DNA of 64,000 bases from Corynebacterium rhinophilum (GTDB lineage: Bacteria; Actinomycetota; Actinomycetes; Mycobacteriales; Mycobacteriaceae), in NCBI RefSeq assembly GCF_030227225.1, contig NZ_JASPHQ010000007.1:1-64000 (forward strand), in the 5' to 3' direction. Shown here in pieces: positions 56,278-64,000 of the stretch. Positions within the stretch are counted from its first letter, which is position 1, and every line of letters starts with the position of its first letter. Under the pieces are notes generated by a model. It had not been told where the DNA came from. It did not search any database and saw only the letters and a program-made list of their open reading frames with translations. The position numbers and the translations under genes were made by a program.

Positions 56278-57108
56278 TTAAGCGTCACCTAAGCCGAAGA
56301 ATTCGCGGACTTTATCCACAGCATTGAAGGAATCCGTATTTGGCCCTATGCTCGGCGGCGTTTCTTTGCTAGAGGGAATCACATGCCCAAGGCCTTCCAT
56401 GGTCCACAGCTCCACGGGAAAGTCGCCGTCGTAGTAGGTGGACGTTATCCCGGGAATGGGCTGGGTTTCGCGGGGCGGGCGGCAACCATTGGCGAGTGCG
56501 AAGTGTTCTGCGGTGACGGGAGCAGAAAGCACACACCCGCGGGTTTGCTGCCCATCGATGCCGGCTAGCCCACCATCATAGGGCGCAATCGGATCTTCGG
56601 TGCCGTGGATAAAAAGCAGCGGGGTAGGCCGGTAGCCATCGGGGTGGGTGGGCGCGTGGTTGGAACCCTCGCCCAGCGTGGAGGCGAAGACGCAGGCACG
56701 GGTGAGGGTAAAGGGGGCATCGTAAAGCAGGCGCAGCACCATCTGCCCGCCGTTGGAATAGCCGGCGGCGAAGGTGCGCGCGGTGGAGTACTCGCGCTGC
56801 ATGGTCTCGATGAGGAAGGTGCTAAAAGCAACGTCGTCCACCCCGAGCTCCCGGGCGCGGACCGGCAGATCGGCGCGGGTGTCGTTGAAGTGGTGGCCGA
56901 TGCCGTCGGGGTAGACGACGAGGGTATTGGTGGCATCGGCAAGCGCGTCCACCGTGCCGTTGGTAAAGCGGCGGATGACGTTGGCGGACTGGTGGGAGCC
57001 GTGGAAAAACAGCAGTAAGTCCGGCTGGGGCTCGAGGTGCTCGGGCTCGATGACGATGAAGCGGCGGGTGTGGCCAGCCACATCCGCGGTGCGGCGATGA
57101 ATATGCAT
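56278..57108 (-). CDS. LpqC-like polyhydroxybutyrate depolymerase/feruloyl-esterase-type hydrolase
   Basis: 276 aa. Alpha/beta hydrolase of the esterase-PHB family: oxyanion region LLLFFHGSHQSANVIRRF, nucleophile AAGYSNGGQMVLRL with Ser near residue 119, acid in LLFIHGTEDPIAP and a His in LGHVIPSS near the end. There is no signal peptide, so it should be cytoplasmic, unlike mycobacterial LpqC. The substrate is unknown. ATG at 57108, next to but outside the zinc operon. Confidence 0.8.
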   Translation of the reverse strand: MHIHRRTADVAGHTRRFIVIEPEHLEPQPDLLLFFHGSHQSANVIRRFTNGTVDALADATNTLVVYPDGIGHHFNDTRADLPVRARELGVDDVAFSTFLIETMQREYSTARTFAAGYSNGGQMVLRLLYDAPFTLTRACVFASTLGEGSNHAPTHPDGYRPTPLLFIHGTEDPIAPYDGGLAGIDGQQTRGCVLSAPVTAEHFALANGCRPPRETQPIPGITSTYYDGDFPVELWTMEGLGHVIPSSKETPPSIGPNTDSFNAVDKVREFFGLGDA

Positions 57109-57119
57109 GCCCGCCGAGT

Positions 57120-58019
57120 TTAGTCGGCGTGGTGGGCCTCTGCGGCGCTGCGGTTATCGGCGTGGAAATGCTTGGCCGCTACCTCATCGCGGATAGCGCG
57201 CTTGCCCTGCCGCCAGCCGATGAACCGGCACACCAGGTAGATCACAAAAGAAATGGTGGTCACGAAGACGGAGACCGGTAGGCCTGGCGCCAGCGAAAGG
57301 ATGAAACCGCCCACGGCGGAGACCTCGGCGAAGATGGTGGACCACAGCACCGCGCGCAGGGGCGAGGAGGTGATCTGTACCGCCGCCGCGCCGGGGGTGA
57401 TAAGCAGCGCCATGACGAGCAGCGAGCCGACGATTTGCACCGACTGCGCTGCGGCGAGGCCGACGAGGACGGCGAAGGCGACGGAGATGGCGCGGGTGGG
57501 CACGCCGGCGGCGCGGGCCATATCAGGATCGGCGGAGGCAAAGAGCATGGGCCGCCAGAGGAAGCCGACGGCGGCGACGATGATGACCGTGGTGGCGGCC
57601 AGCAGCCATACCGAGGCGGAGGATACGCCGACGATTTGGCCGGTCAGAAGCGTCATCGCCGTATTGGAATTGCCGGGGTAGAGGTGCAAGAACAGCACCG
57701 AGAGGCCCAGGCCAAAGCTCATGACCACGCCGATGGCGCTGTCTTGTTGGCCCTTAAAGCCCAGCATGGCCAGGATGATAGCGGCGACGATGGCGCCGGC
57801 GACCGCACCGAAGCCCAGGTTGAGTCCGAAAAGCAGCGCCGCGGAGGCACCCATGAGCGCCAGCTCAGAGGTGGCGTGGACGGAAAAGGACATCTGGCGC
57901 AGCACGATGAGCGAGGTCATCACGCCAGACAGGATGCCCAGCAACGCAGAGGCGATGAGCGAGGACTGCACGAAGTCCACGCTGAGTAGGTATTGGGTAT
58001 CTTCCCAGAAGCTAGACAA
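57120..58019 (-). CDS. Zinc/metal ABC transporter permease (ZnuB type)
   Basis: 299 aa with about eight helices in the ABC-3 family pattern: GILSGVMTSLIVLRQMSFSV, HATSELALMGASAALLFGLN and the end of the domain LVMALLITPGAAAVQ. It overlaps the ATPase gene by 8 nt. Matches the C. glutamicum cg2911-cg2913 block (from memory), which is repressed by Zur. Last gene of the operon; a His-containing tail (HADNRSAAEAHHAD) is visible. Confidence 0.9.
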   Translation of the reverse strand: MSSFWEDTQYLLSVDFVQSSLIASALLGILSGVMTSLIVLRQMSFSVHATSELALMGASAALLFGLNLGFGAVAGAIVAAIILAMLGFKGQQDSAIGVVMSFGLGLSVLFLHLYPGNSNTAMTLLTGQIVGVSSASVWLLAATTVIIVAAVGFLWRPMLFASADPDMARAAGVPTRAISVAFAVLVGLAAAQSVQIVGSLLVMALLITPGAAAVQITSSPLRAVLWSTIFAEVSAVGGFILSLAPGLPVSVFVTTISFVIYLVCRFIGWRQGKRAIRDEVAAKHFHADNRSAAEAHHAD

Positions 58020-58713
58020 CGATGAGCCTCCCGTCGACGTTTAAGACATTGACCTTGGAACCGTACAGCTCCGAAAGCACCTCGGAGCGCATGACCTCAT
58101 CCACCGGGCCGAAGGTGTGGCCATTGGGTGCGATGTAGAGGACCTTATCCGTCACCCCGAGCACGGGGTTGATGCCGTGGGTGACAAAGATAATGGAGGT
58201 CCCGCGCTCGCGGCGCAGCGAGTCCAGCTTGTTAACCGTGGCGTTTTGCCGGGCGGGGTCGAGGGAGAGGAGGGGCTCATCGGCAAGAATGAGGTCCGGG
58301 TCATTGGCCAGGGCCTGGGCCTGGCGGATGAGCTGTTGCTGGCCGCCGGAAAGCTGGCCGACGCGCCGGTCCCGCAGCCCCGTGGCACCCACCTCTTCCA
58401 ACAGCTCGTCCACCCGTCCACGGGGTGGGTGCCGGTGCCGGAACACCCCGTGCGCCACGGAGAGCGAGACCAAGTCGCGGGCGCGCAGGGGAAGGTCAGC
58501 GGGGAACATGCGCTGCTGGGGGATGAACCCGACCCGGCAGTTGACGTCGACGCGGCCGCTGGTCAGCGTGCGGGTGCCGAGGATGGTGCCCAGCAGGGTG
58601 GACTTGCCCACGCCATTGGGGCCTAAAACGGCGATAAACTCGCCGCTGTCCACGGCGAGATTAAGCTGCGACCACAGCGGGTCTACTGCGGCCTCATGGA
58701 ATTCAACGAGCAC
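58012..58713 (-). CDS. Zinc/metal ABC transporter ATP-binding protein (ZnuC type)
   Basis: 233 aa. Walker A LGPNGVGKSTLLG near residue 32, ABC signature LSGGQQQLIRQAQAL, Walker B LILADEPLLSLD and the switch His in FVTHGINP. It starts where the binding-protein gene ends (TAGTG-type overlap) and overlaps the permease by 8 nt, so all three genes are coupled. Confidence 0.92.
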   Translation of the reverse strand: MLVEFHEAAVDPLWSQLNLAVDSGEFIAVLGPNGVGKSTLLGTILGTRTLTSGRVDVNCRVGFIPQQRMFPADLPLRARDLVSLSVAHGVFRHRHPPRGRVDELLEEVGATGLRDRRVGQLSGGQQQLIRQAQALANDPDLILADEPLLSLDPARQNATVNKLDSLRRERGTSIIFVTHGINPVLGVTDKVLYIAPNGHTFGPVDEVMRSEVLSELYGSKVNVLNVDGRLIVV

Positions 58714-59675
58714 TAGTGCTTCCCCAGCTTGCTGGTGACTTCGTCGTAGTATTCCCAGAACTTCTTGCCGTCCGGCGGGGTTTCGCCGATTTCTACGATA
58801 TCGACGTCGTTGTCCTCTGCGGCGGACTTGATGCGGCTGGCGGTATCGGTTTCGGTCTGGGGGTTGAAGATGAGGAGATCGACCTCGCCATCGTCAATGG
58901 CCTTGATGAAGGCGGCGACATCGGCAGTAGCGGGCTCGCCCTCGGAGATGGTGGCCTTGCGGAAGCCCTCGGGGGTGACGTCCTTGGTGTCGGTGTACTT
59001 CATCAGGTAATCGGCGATGGGCTCGGTCTGCGCGTAATTCAGGCCATCTGGAAGCTCCTTGAGCTTATCGCGCAGCTGATCCACGTGGGAGTCGATCTTC
59101 TCGGTGGTGGCGCCGGCGTCGGAGTATTCCTCGTTGATTTGGTCTGCGATGGAGCCTGCTACCTCCTCCAGGGCGGCGGGGTCGTACCAGATGTGCTCGT
59201 TGCCCTCGATATTGGTGACCTTGTCCGGGTCATCCTTGGCGGTGGCCTTCGCGGCATCGATGGTCATGACATCGGGGTCCTCGTCCAGCTTGCCGTGGTC
59301 CGTCAGGGGCAGGGCGGAGATGATGTTGTCCTGATCGGCGACGGCCTGGTAAATCCAGGCATCGTAGCCGCCGCCGTTGACCACGAGCATATCGGCGTCA
59401 TTGGCCTTGGCTACATCGGCCGCGGTGGGCTCGAAGTGGTGGGGGTCGGTGTCATTGCCTTCCACGATGGGTTTTACCTCGATGTCGATGCCGGAGGCGG
59501 TATCGGCCACCGCCTGGGCAACATCGGCCCAGATGGATGTGGAGGCGACGATGGAAAGCTTCTTTTCGCCGGAGTCGGATCCGGAGCCAGATCCAGAATC
59601 TGCGGAGCACGCGGCGGTGAAAAGGAGGCCACTTGCTGCGAGTAGGGCTGTTGTTGCGCGTAGTGACGTGTGCAT
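58713..59675 (-). CDS. Zinc/metal ABC transporter substrate-binding lipoprotein (ZnuA type)
   Basis: 320 aa. Lipobox LLFTAACSAD (Cys near residue 23) anchors it outside the membrane. A Gly/Ser linker leads to the cluster A-I fold: IVASTSIWADVAQAVAD, DPHHFEPTAADVAKAND (first metal His), NEHIWYDPAALEEV (second His) and EGEPATADVAAFIKAID. The ATG at 59675 is preferred, after GGAGGGT; an ATG at 59705 is in frame but would lie within the Zur box. First gene of the operon behind a Zur-like operator. Confidence 0.9.
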   Translation of the reverse strand: MHTSLRATTALLAASGLLFTAACSADSGSGSGSDSGEKKLSIVASTSIWADVAQAVADTASGIDIEVKPIVEGNDTDPHHFEPTAADVAKANDADMLVVNGGGYDAWIYQAVADQDNIISALPLTDHGKLDEDPDVMTIDAAKATAKDDPDKVTNIEGNEHIWYDPAALEEVAGSIADQINEEYSDAGATTEKIDSHVDQLRDKLKELPDGLNYAQTEPIADYLMKYTDTKDVTPEGFRKATISEGEPATADVAAFIKAIDDGEVDLLIFNPQTETDTASRIKSAAEDNDVDIVEIGETPPDGKKFWEYYDEVTSKLGKH

Positions 59676-59683
59676 ACCCTCCA

Positions 59684-59712
59684 GTGTGCGTTTGCTGGCA
59701 ATCATTGTCAAT
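59684..59712 (-). promoter_or_regulatory. Promoter of the zinc transporter operon
   Basis: On the minus strand TTGACA (plus 59707-59712) is a perfect -35 box, followed after 17 nt by CACACT (59684-59689) as the -10. The leader before the ATG is very short. Confidence 0.6.
59696..59710. promoter_or_regulatory. Zur-box-like palindrome
   Basis: TGGCAATCATTGTCA is a 7-1-7 palindrome with one mismatch, close to actinobacterial Zur operators of the TGANAATCATTNTCA type. It overlaps the -35 box of the zinc transporter operon, a position suited to zinc-dependent repression. Confidence 0.65.
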
Positions 59713-59762
59713 TGAATATGCATTGAAAATCCAGCGGCGGGGCGCAGGGTAAGGTAACAGAC

Positions 59763-60908
59763 ATGGTTAAACGCAGCCCCACCCGGAAGACACTGGCCTC
59801 CCTCGCCGCGGAGCTGGGGGTTTCGCGCACAACCGTATCCAACGCCTATAGCCGCCCTGACCAGCTCTCCCCGGCGACAAGGGAGCGCATTTTGGCCGCG
59901 GCCAAGGCACGCGGTTACCCGGGCCCCGATCCCACGGCCCGCAGCCTGCGCACCCGCCGCGCCGGGTCGGTAGGCGTGCTGCTAACCGAGCATCTGTCCT
60001 ACGCCTTCGAGGACATGGCGTCGGTGGATTTCTTGGCGGGTATGGCGGAGGCATCGGCAGGCGCGCAAACCACGCTGACGCTGATTCCCGCCGGCCCAGA
60101 AGGCGAGGCGGAGGCGACCAGCCTGGTGGGTTCGGCCGCGGTCGATGGCTTCGTGGTCTATTCGGTCGCCGCGGGCGATGCCTACCTCGCGGCCGCGCGG
60201 GGCCGAGGCCTGCCGCTGGTGGTCTGTGATCAGCCCACGGACGCGGGGCTGCCGTTCGTGGGCATTGATGATCGCGCGGCGATAGCTCCGGCAGCGCGTG
60301 CGCTTGTCGATGCCGGACATCGCCACATCGGCATCCTCGCCATCCGCCTGCGCCTGCAGCGCCACGACGGCCCGATTTCCTGGCAGGAAGTCCAGGATGC
60401 GGAGATGCACGTGCAGCGCTCGCGGGTGATGGGTGCGCTCGACGTATTCGCCGAGGCGGGTATCGCGCCCGAATCCGTGCCCGTGGTCACGCAGCACATT
60501 AACGATGCCCATACCACCCGCGCCGCCGCCGAGCTCCTGCTCGAGGCGCACCCGGAGCTTACGGCCGTGCTGTGCACGACCGACTCCATGGCGCTCGGCG
60601 TGCTGGCCTATGCCCGCGAGCGGGGGCTCAGAGTGCCAGAGGATTTATCCGTGACAGGCTTTGACGGCATCGATGCGGCGCGGCGCCTCGACCTAGCCAC
60701 AGTCATCCAGCCCAATAAGGCCAAGGGGGCTGCGGCCGGGCACATGCTGGAAAAACTCATCGCGGGCGCGACAGATACGGCGGGCTCGGCCAGCGCGAAA
60801 GCGGCGTCACGAGGTGCTGACGAGGCTGAGACGGTGCCGCGGCGGGTGCTGCAGACGCGGTTCGCGCCGGGGAAATCGGTTACTGCACCGCGGCCGCGCG
60901 GGCGGTAG
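59763..60908 (+). CDS. ipsA: LacI-family regulator, IpsA-like
   Basis: 381 aa. N-terminal HTH (KTLASLAAELGVSRTTVSNA, residues about 9-28) with the hinge region, then a periplasmic-binding-protein-like ligand domain (VGVLLTEHLSYAFEDMASVD, DLSVTGFDGIDAARRLDLAT). In C. glutamicum the gene between otsB and the zinc transporter is ipsA (cg2910), an activator of inositol phosphate synthase that responds to myo-inositol; position and size match. Target binding here is inferred. The 3' end overlaps otsB by 29 nt on the opposite strand. Confidence 0.75.
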   Translation: MVKRSPTRKTLASLAAELGVSRTTVSNAYSRPDQLSPATRERILAAAKARGYPGPDPTARSLRTRRAGSVGVLLTEHLSYAFEDMASVDFLAGMAEASAGAQTTLTLIPAGPEGEAEATSLVGSAAVDGFVVYSVAAGDAYLAAARGRGLPLVVCDQPTDAGLPFVGIDDRAAIAPAARALVDAGHRHIGILAIRLRLQRHDGPISWQEVQDAEMHVQRSRVMGALDVFAEAGIAPESVPVVTQHINDAHTTRAAAELLLEAHPELTAVLCTTDSMALGVLAYARERGLRVPEDLSVTGFDGIDAARRLDLATVIQPNKAKGAAAGHMLEKLIAGATDTAGSASAKAASRGADEAETVPRRVLQTRFAPGKSVTAPRPRGR

Positions 60909-61638
60909 CGAGCTCGGTGAGGAAGTGGGCGACGGCGTCGACATCGGCAAGCTGCACGGCGGCGATGGAATCGCCCTCGCCCACCTTGACGCCCACGTCC
61001 GGCGGCTGGTGGAGGGCGCGGAATCCGTCCTCATCGGTGACGTCATCGCCAAGAAAGACCATGGCGGTGGCGCCGGTGCGCTCGCGGAGGGTTTCAAGCC
61101 ACGTGCCCTTGGTGGCGGTGGTGGCAGAAAACTCAATGACGGACTTGCCGGCGGTGCGCGGGAAACCAGCGGTATCTAGCGCCAAGCCTGCCTCATAGGC
61201 GGCCGCAGCCTGCTCCGGATTCTCAAGCTCGAGCGAGCGCAGGTGCAGCACGCGCTGGAAGGGCTTGACCTCGAGCTCTGCGCCGGGGAAGCGGTCTATG
61301 ATGCCGCGGATTTCTTCCTCCTTGCGCGCAAGGTGATCGCGCATGGCGGGGGTGAGCTCGGTCTGCTGCCAGGAGGATTCGGCGCCGTGGGAGCCGCCGA
61401 AGAGGACGGGCTCGCGCAGGGGGCACACGCGCTCGAGGCCCTCGAGGTGGCGCCCAGACAACACCGCGGCCGTGGTGCGCGGCAGGTGGGCCAACTGGTC
61501 GAGGGCGCGGGCCGCATCGGCGTTGATTTCCACGTCATAAATGGCTGTGGCAAACGGGGACAGCGTGCCGTCAAAATCAGAAACCACGGCGAGCTCTTCT
61601 GCCGCGGCCAAGGCCTTAATGGTGGTAGAAAGCGTCAT
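60880..61638 (-). CDS. otsB: Trehalose-6-phosphate phosphatase
   Basis: 252 aa. HAD-superfamily enzyme that removes phosphate from trehalose-6-phosphate in the OtsAB pathway, supplying trehalose for osmoprotection and mycolate transfer. Motif 1 VVSDFDGTLSPFA has the nucleophile Asp near residue 20, then TTAAVLSGRHLEGLERVC and motif 4 FLGDDVTDEDGF. Last gene of the Lys-rich protein-otsA-lipoprotein-otsB operon. Convergent with ipsA, with a 29-nt overlap of the 3' ends. Confidence 0.95.
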   Translation of the reverse strand: MTLSTTIKALAAAEELAVVSDFDGTLSPFATAIYDVEINADAARALDQLAHLPRTTAAVLSGRHLEGLERVCPLREPVLFGGSHGAESSWQQTELTPAMRDHLARKEEEIRGIIDRFPGAELEVKPFQRVLHLRSLELENPEQAAAAYEAGLALDTAGFPRTAGKSVIEFSATTATKGTWLETLRERTGATAMVFLGDDVTDEDGFRALHQPPDVGVKVGEGDSIAAVQLADVDAVAHFLTELATARAAAVQ

Positions 61639-61649
61639 GGTATCCCATG

Positions 61650-62225
61650 CTACGCGCGGGAGACCAGCTTGATGGAGGGTGAATCTACCTCATCGGTATC
61701 GAGCTCCAAGATGAGCTGGTTATTGCTATTTACGGTGTAGATAAAATCATTATCCGAGGTAATGAGGTTGCGCAGCAGGTTATCGGCCCACACGGAACTG
61801 CCTTCGCAGTCCTCATCGGTGTCGTCGTATTTGACCTCATCGAAGTACAGCTTGTTGCCATCGCGGATATTCTCGCGCTCGTCATCGGTGGTGTAGGTCA
61901 GCCGGGCCGCAAGCCGAGTGCAGCCGGTGGTGCCCACCATGGTGGATTTGCCGAAGCTAAATTCCGGCGCGTGAGGAATCGATTCCGGGATGGTGGATGC
62001 TGCGTCTGGCGCGGTATTGATGGAGACGACCTGCCAGTGTTTGTCCACAATCCGGTCATCGCCCGCGGGCTGTGGGGCATCGTCCTCGGAACCGCAGGCA
62101 GCAAGCAGCGTGACGGCGCCCAGTGCGGCCACGGCGGCGGCATGCTTGCCGATGCCTTTGTGCACAGCGGGTGTACCCGCACCGGCCGCAGCGGCAGTGC
62201 GTACGCGGGGGAGGGAAGGAGGCAT
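61650..62225 (-). CDS. Lipoprotein with META/HslJ-like domain
   Basis: 191 aa. After a Pro/Ala-rich start, a hydrophobic segment ends in the lipobox LLAACGSE (Cys near residue 43). The mature part DKHWQVVSINTAPDAASTIP ... FSFGKSTMVGTTGCTRLAAR resembles META/HslJ-type domains that occur in small outer proteins. The ATG shares a base with the otsA stop (TAATG). It corresponds to the gene between otsA and otsB in C. glutamicum (cg2908). Function unknown; the domain call is tentative. Confidence 0.6.
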   Translation of the reverse strand: MPPSLPRVRTAAAAGAGTPAVHKGIGKHAAAVAALGAVTLLAACGSEDDAPQPAGDDRIVDKHWQVVSINTAPDAASTIPESIPHAPEFSFGKSTMVGTTGCTRLAARLTYTTDDERENIRDGNKLYFDEVKYDDTDEDCEGSSVWADNLLRNLITSDNDFIYTVNSNNQLILELDTDEVDSPSIKLVSRA

Positions 62226-63694
62226 TAGGAGTCCTTTCCGTGTGAGTCGGGAGCTTGCGAGGCGGTTTCGGTCCGAACGGCGGGCAGGCAGCCCAAAAAG
62301 GACTGCGACCACAGCCGCACATCGTGCGTGGTGACCTGTTTGTGCATGGTGAGCATGCGCTGGGTCATGGTGGAGGGGGCATCGGAAAGCGCGCGCACGG
62401 CATTGAGCAAGGCGCGTTTGACGGACTCGATATCAAAAGGATTGCACAGGTAGGCCTCATCCAGCTCCGCGGCGGCGCCGGCGAATTCCGAGAGCACCAG
62501 GGCACCAGAACCGTCATCGTGGCAGGCCACGAACTCCTTAGCCACGAGGTTCATGCCGTCCTTAAAAGGCGTGACCAGCATGATATCGGCCATACGGTAA
62601 CAGCAGCGCAGCACGTCCTTGGGCACGCCGCGGTGCTGGTAGTGCACCACGGGGTGGCCCATGCGGGAAAAGCGGCCGTTGATGCGGCCGACGGCCTCTT
62701 CCACCTGGGAGCGGGTGGCCTTGTAATGATCGAGGCGCTCGCGCGAGGGCGTGGCCAGCTGTACCAAGGTGACCTCTTCCGGATCCAGGGCGCCGGTTTC
62801 CAGGAGCTCCTCGAAGGCGGTCAGGCGCTGCAGGATGCCCTTGGTGTAATCGAGGCGATCTACGCCCAAAATGATGCGTTTGGGGCTGCCCAAATCCTTG
62901 CGCAATTGGGCCACGCGGCGTTCATCCTCGGCGCTAAACTGGCCGAAATCCTGCGCGGCAATGGAAATGGGGAATGCGCCGACGCCCACGGTGCGGCCCC
63001 CGGGGAGGTGTATATGGGCGGTGACATCGCGGGTGGTGGCCTCCCCACGCACCTCAAGGCCTTGGCGGCGGGCCAATTCCAAGAAATTGCGGGCATTGGC
63101 CTCCAAGTGGAAGCCGATCAGGTCTGCTCCTAAGATGCCGCGCACCGTTTCCTCCCGCCAGGGCAGTTGCCGGAAGAGATCGGGGGAGGGGAACGGAATG
63201 TGCAGGAAGAACCCAATGGTGAGATCGGGGCGCATTTGCCGCAGGATGCCCGGCAATAATTGCAGCTGATAGTCCTGCACCCAGACCGTCGCGCCTTCTG
63301 CGGCCACGTGGGCTACCTCGTCCGCGAAGCGGAGGTTAACCTCGCGGTAGGCATCCCACCAGTCGCGGTCATAGGTTGGGGTGACGATGAGATCGTGGTA
63401 GAGCGGCCACAGCGTGGCATTGGAAAAGCCCTCGTAGAAGGCCTCAAAGTCGGCCTCAGTTAGCCTGACCGGGTGCAATAGCACCCCGGCCTCGGTGCGG
63501 AAGGGCTCGGGCGCGGCATCGGCAACGCCGGGCCACCCCACCCAGCAGCCCTGGTGCGCTTCGAGCACCGGTGAGAGCGCAGTGACCAGACCGCCAGGCG
63601 AGGCCGTCCACGTCTGACTGCCATCGGACGCGGTAGTTAAATCTACCGGCAGGCGGTTTGCCACTACTACGAAGTCATTGCCGCGCTCACTCAT
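62225..63694 (-). CDS. otsA: Trehalose-6-phosphate synthase
   Basis: 489 aa. GT20 enzyme joining UDP-glucose and glucose-6-phosphate. Seen: [11 protein letters not shown] at the N-terminus, [56 protein letters not shown] and [20 protein letters not shown]. Full length for the family. ATG at 63694, 14 nt after the Lys-rich protein stop; its stop codon overlaps the lipoprotein start. Confidence 0.96.
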   Translation of the reverse strand: MSERGNDFVVVANRLPVDLTTASDGSQTWTASPGGLVTALSPVLEAHQGCWVGWPGVADAAPEPFRTEAGVLLHPVRLTEADFEAFYEGFSNATLWPLYHDLIVTPTYDRDWWDAYREVNLRFADEVAHVAAEGATVWVQDYQLQLLPGILRQMRPDLTIGFFLHIPFPSPDLFRQLPWREETVRGILGADLIGFHLEANARNFLELARRQGLEVRGEATTRDVTAHIHLPGGRTVGVGAFPISIAAQDFGQFSAEDERRVAQLRKDLGSPKRIILGVDRLDYTKGILQRLTAFEELLETGALDPEEVTLVQLATPSRERLDHYKATRSQVEEAVGRINGRFSRMGHPVVHYQHRGVPKDVLRCCYRMADIMLVTPFKDGMNLVAKEFVACHDDGSGALVLSEFAGAAAELDEAYLCNPFDIESVKRALLNAVRALSDAPSTMTQRMLTMHKQVTTHDVRLWSQSFLGCLPAVRTETASQAPDSHGKDS

Positions 63695-63708
63695 AGTCCA
63701 AGACTAGC

Positions 63709-64000
63709 TTAAGACTTCTTGGTCGACTTCTTTGTTGCTTTCTTCGTCGACTTCTTGGTGGACTTTTTGGCCGCCTTGGTGGTCTTCTTGGTCGACTTCT
63801 TAGTGGACTTCTTCGATGCCTTGGAGGTCGACTTCTTGGTGGACTTCTTCGTGGATTTCTTCGGCGCGGCATCGGCCTGTTCAGCCAATACCTTCTTGTG
63901 CACCAGGCCCTTGGGCTCGACACCCAGCATGGACATCAAGGTCACGCCGTCCAAAAAGTCTTGGGAGTAGGTGGCCACCACGCGGCGGGCGGCGCGGGCG
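63709..64000 (-). CDS. Lys-rich histone H1-like tail protein, 3' part, cut by window edge
   Basis: The frame is open to the window edge, so the start is outside; about 96 codons are visible. The conserved part reads RRVVATYSQDFLDGVTLMSM then LGVEPKGLVHKKV, followed by a tail of KKST-type repeats (about 45 residues) like the C-termini of H1-like or HupB proteins that bind DNA or RNA. In C. glutamicum the gene before otsA (cg2906) holds this place, from memory. Function unknown. Confidence 0.65.
   Translation of the reverse strand, partial: ARAARRVVATYSQDFLDGVTLMSMLGVEPKGLVHKKVLAEQADAAPKKSTKKSTKKSTSKASKKSTKKSTKKTTKAAKKSTKKSTKKATKKSTKKS

Noticed and set aside
63719..63867. Possible CRISPR or tandem array from repeated GACTTCTTGGT words
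   Set aside because: The units are contiguous, short and in frame with KKST codons. There are no spacers.

Overview
The window looks like a chromosomal segment of a Corynebacterium, probably of the C. aurimucosum/minutissimum type, although the species call is inference. The evidence is high GC, corynebacterial protein families (cory-CC-star, DUF3180, DUF6779, CarD, GuaB1, IpsA-like LacI), many genes with a TANNNT box 6-9 nt before the start codon (leaderless mRNA), and gene order. From memory, the blocks ppa-dacB-tilS-hpt-ftsH-folEPBK-DUF3180-DUF6779-DUF2520-panC, lysS, clpC, mutY, carbonic anhydrase, radA, lpqE, carD-ispD-ispF-cysS-rlmB match the Mycobacterium tuberculosis Rv3579c-Rv3628c region. 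The otsA-otsB-ipsA-zinc transporter block matches C. glutamicum cg2907-cg2913.

Layout. 1-195: 5' part of a frameshifted IS256-type transposase. 0.5-3.8 kb: polyphosphate kinase 2, a secreted lipase-like hydrolase and an Abi-type HEPN protein. 3.9-8.7 kb: a Pls/PosA-type single-module NRPS coupled to a MarR regulator, then a rhodanese. 8.7-12.3 kb: a soluble histidine kinase/LuxR regulator pair divergent from an ABC/FtsX exporter. 12.3-13.2 kb: a DUF559 endonuclease-like gene. 13.4-25.5 kb: the conserved ppa to panC block, with the folate operon, ending in a frameshifted GNAT gene. 25.6-33.6 kb: accessory metabolism, namely tandem C1B peptidases, a coupled cstA/cory-CC-star/arsA operon and a Tat-exported PhoX phosphatase. 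33.8-42.6 kb: lysS, crtBI (carotenoids), guaB1, a DHA2 drug exporter and a pseudokinase-like membrane protein. 42.8-54.9 kb: clpC with a Ser/Asp-repeat tail, mutY, carbonic anhydrase, radA (without disA), lpqE-like lipoprotein, carD-ispDF and cysS-rlmB. 55-64 kb: an HNH endonuclease, an esterase, a zinc ABC transporter behind a Zur-like box, an ipsA-like regulator, and otsB/lipoprotein/otsA with a Lys-rich protein running off the window.

The most interesting points are: (1) the overlapping operon of a CstA-family transporter, a small protein ending in Cys-Cys and an ArsA/Get3-like ATPase, which parallels E. coli CstA-YbdD and YjiY-YjiX-YjiA; (2) a dispersed 12-mer, GCATCGGCAAGC, found many times inside unrelated genes in several reading frames; (3) the Pls-like poly-amino-acid synthetase under a MarR protein; (4) a long imperfect hairpin with satellite repeats between lysS and crtI; (5) apparent loss of disA next to radA. 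No rRNA, tRNA or CRISPR array was seen.
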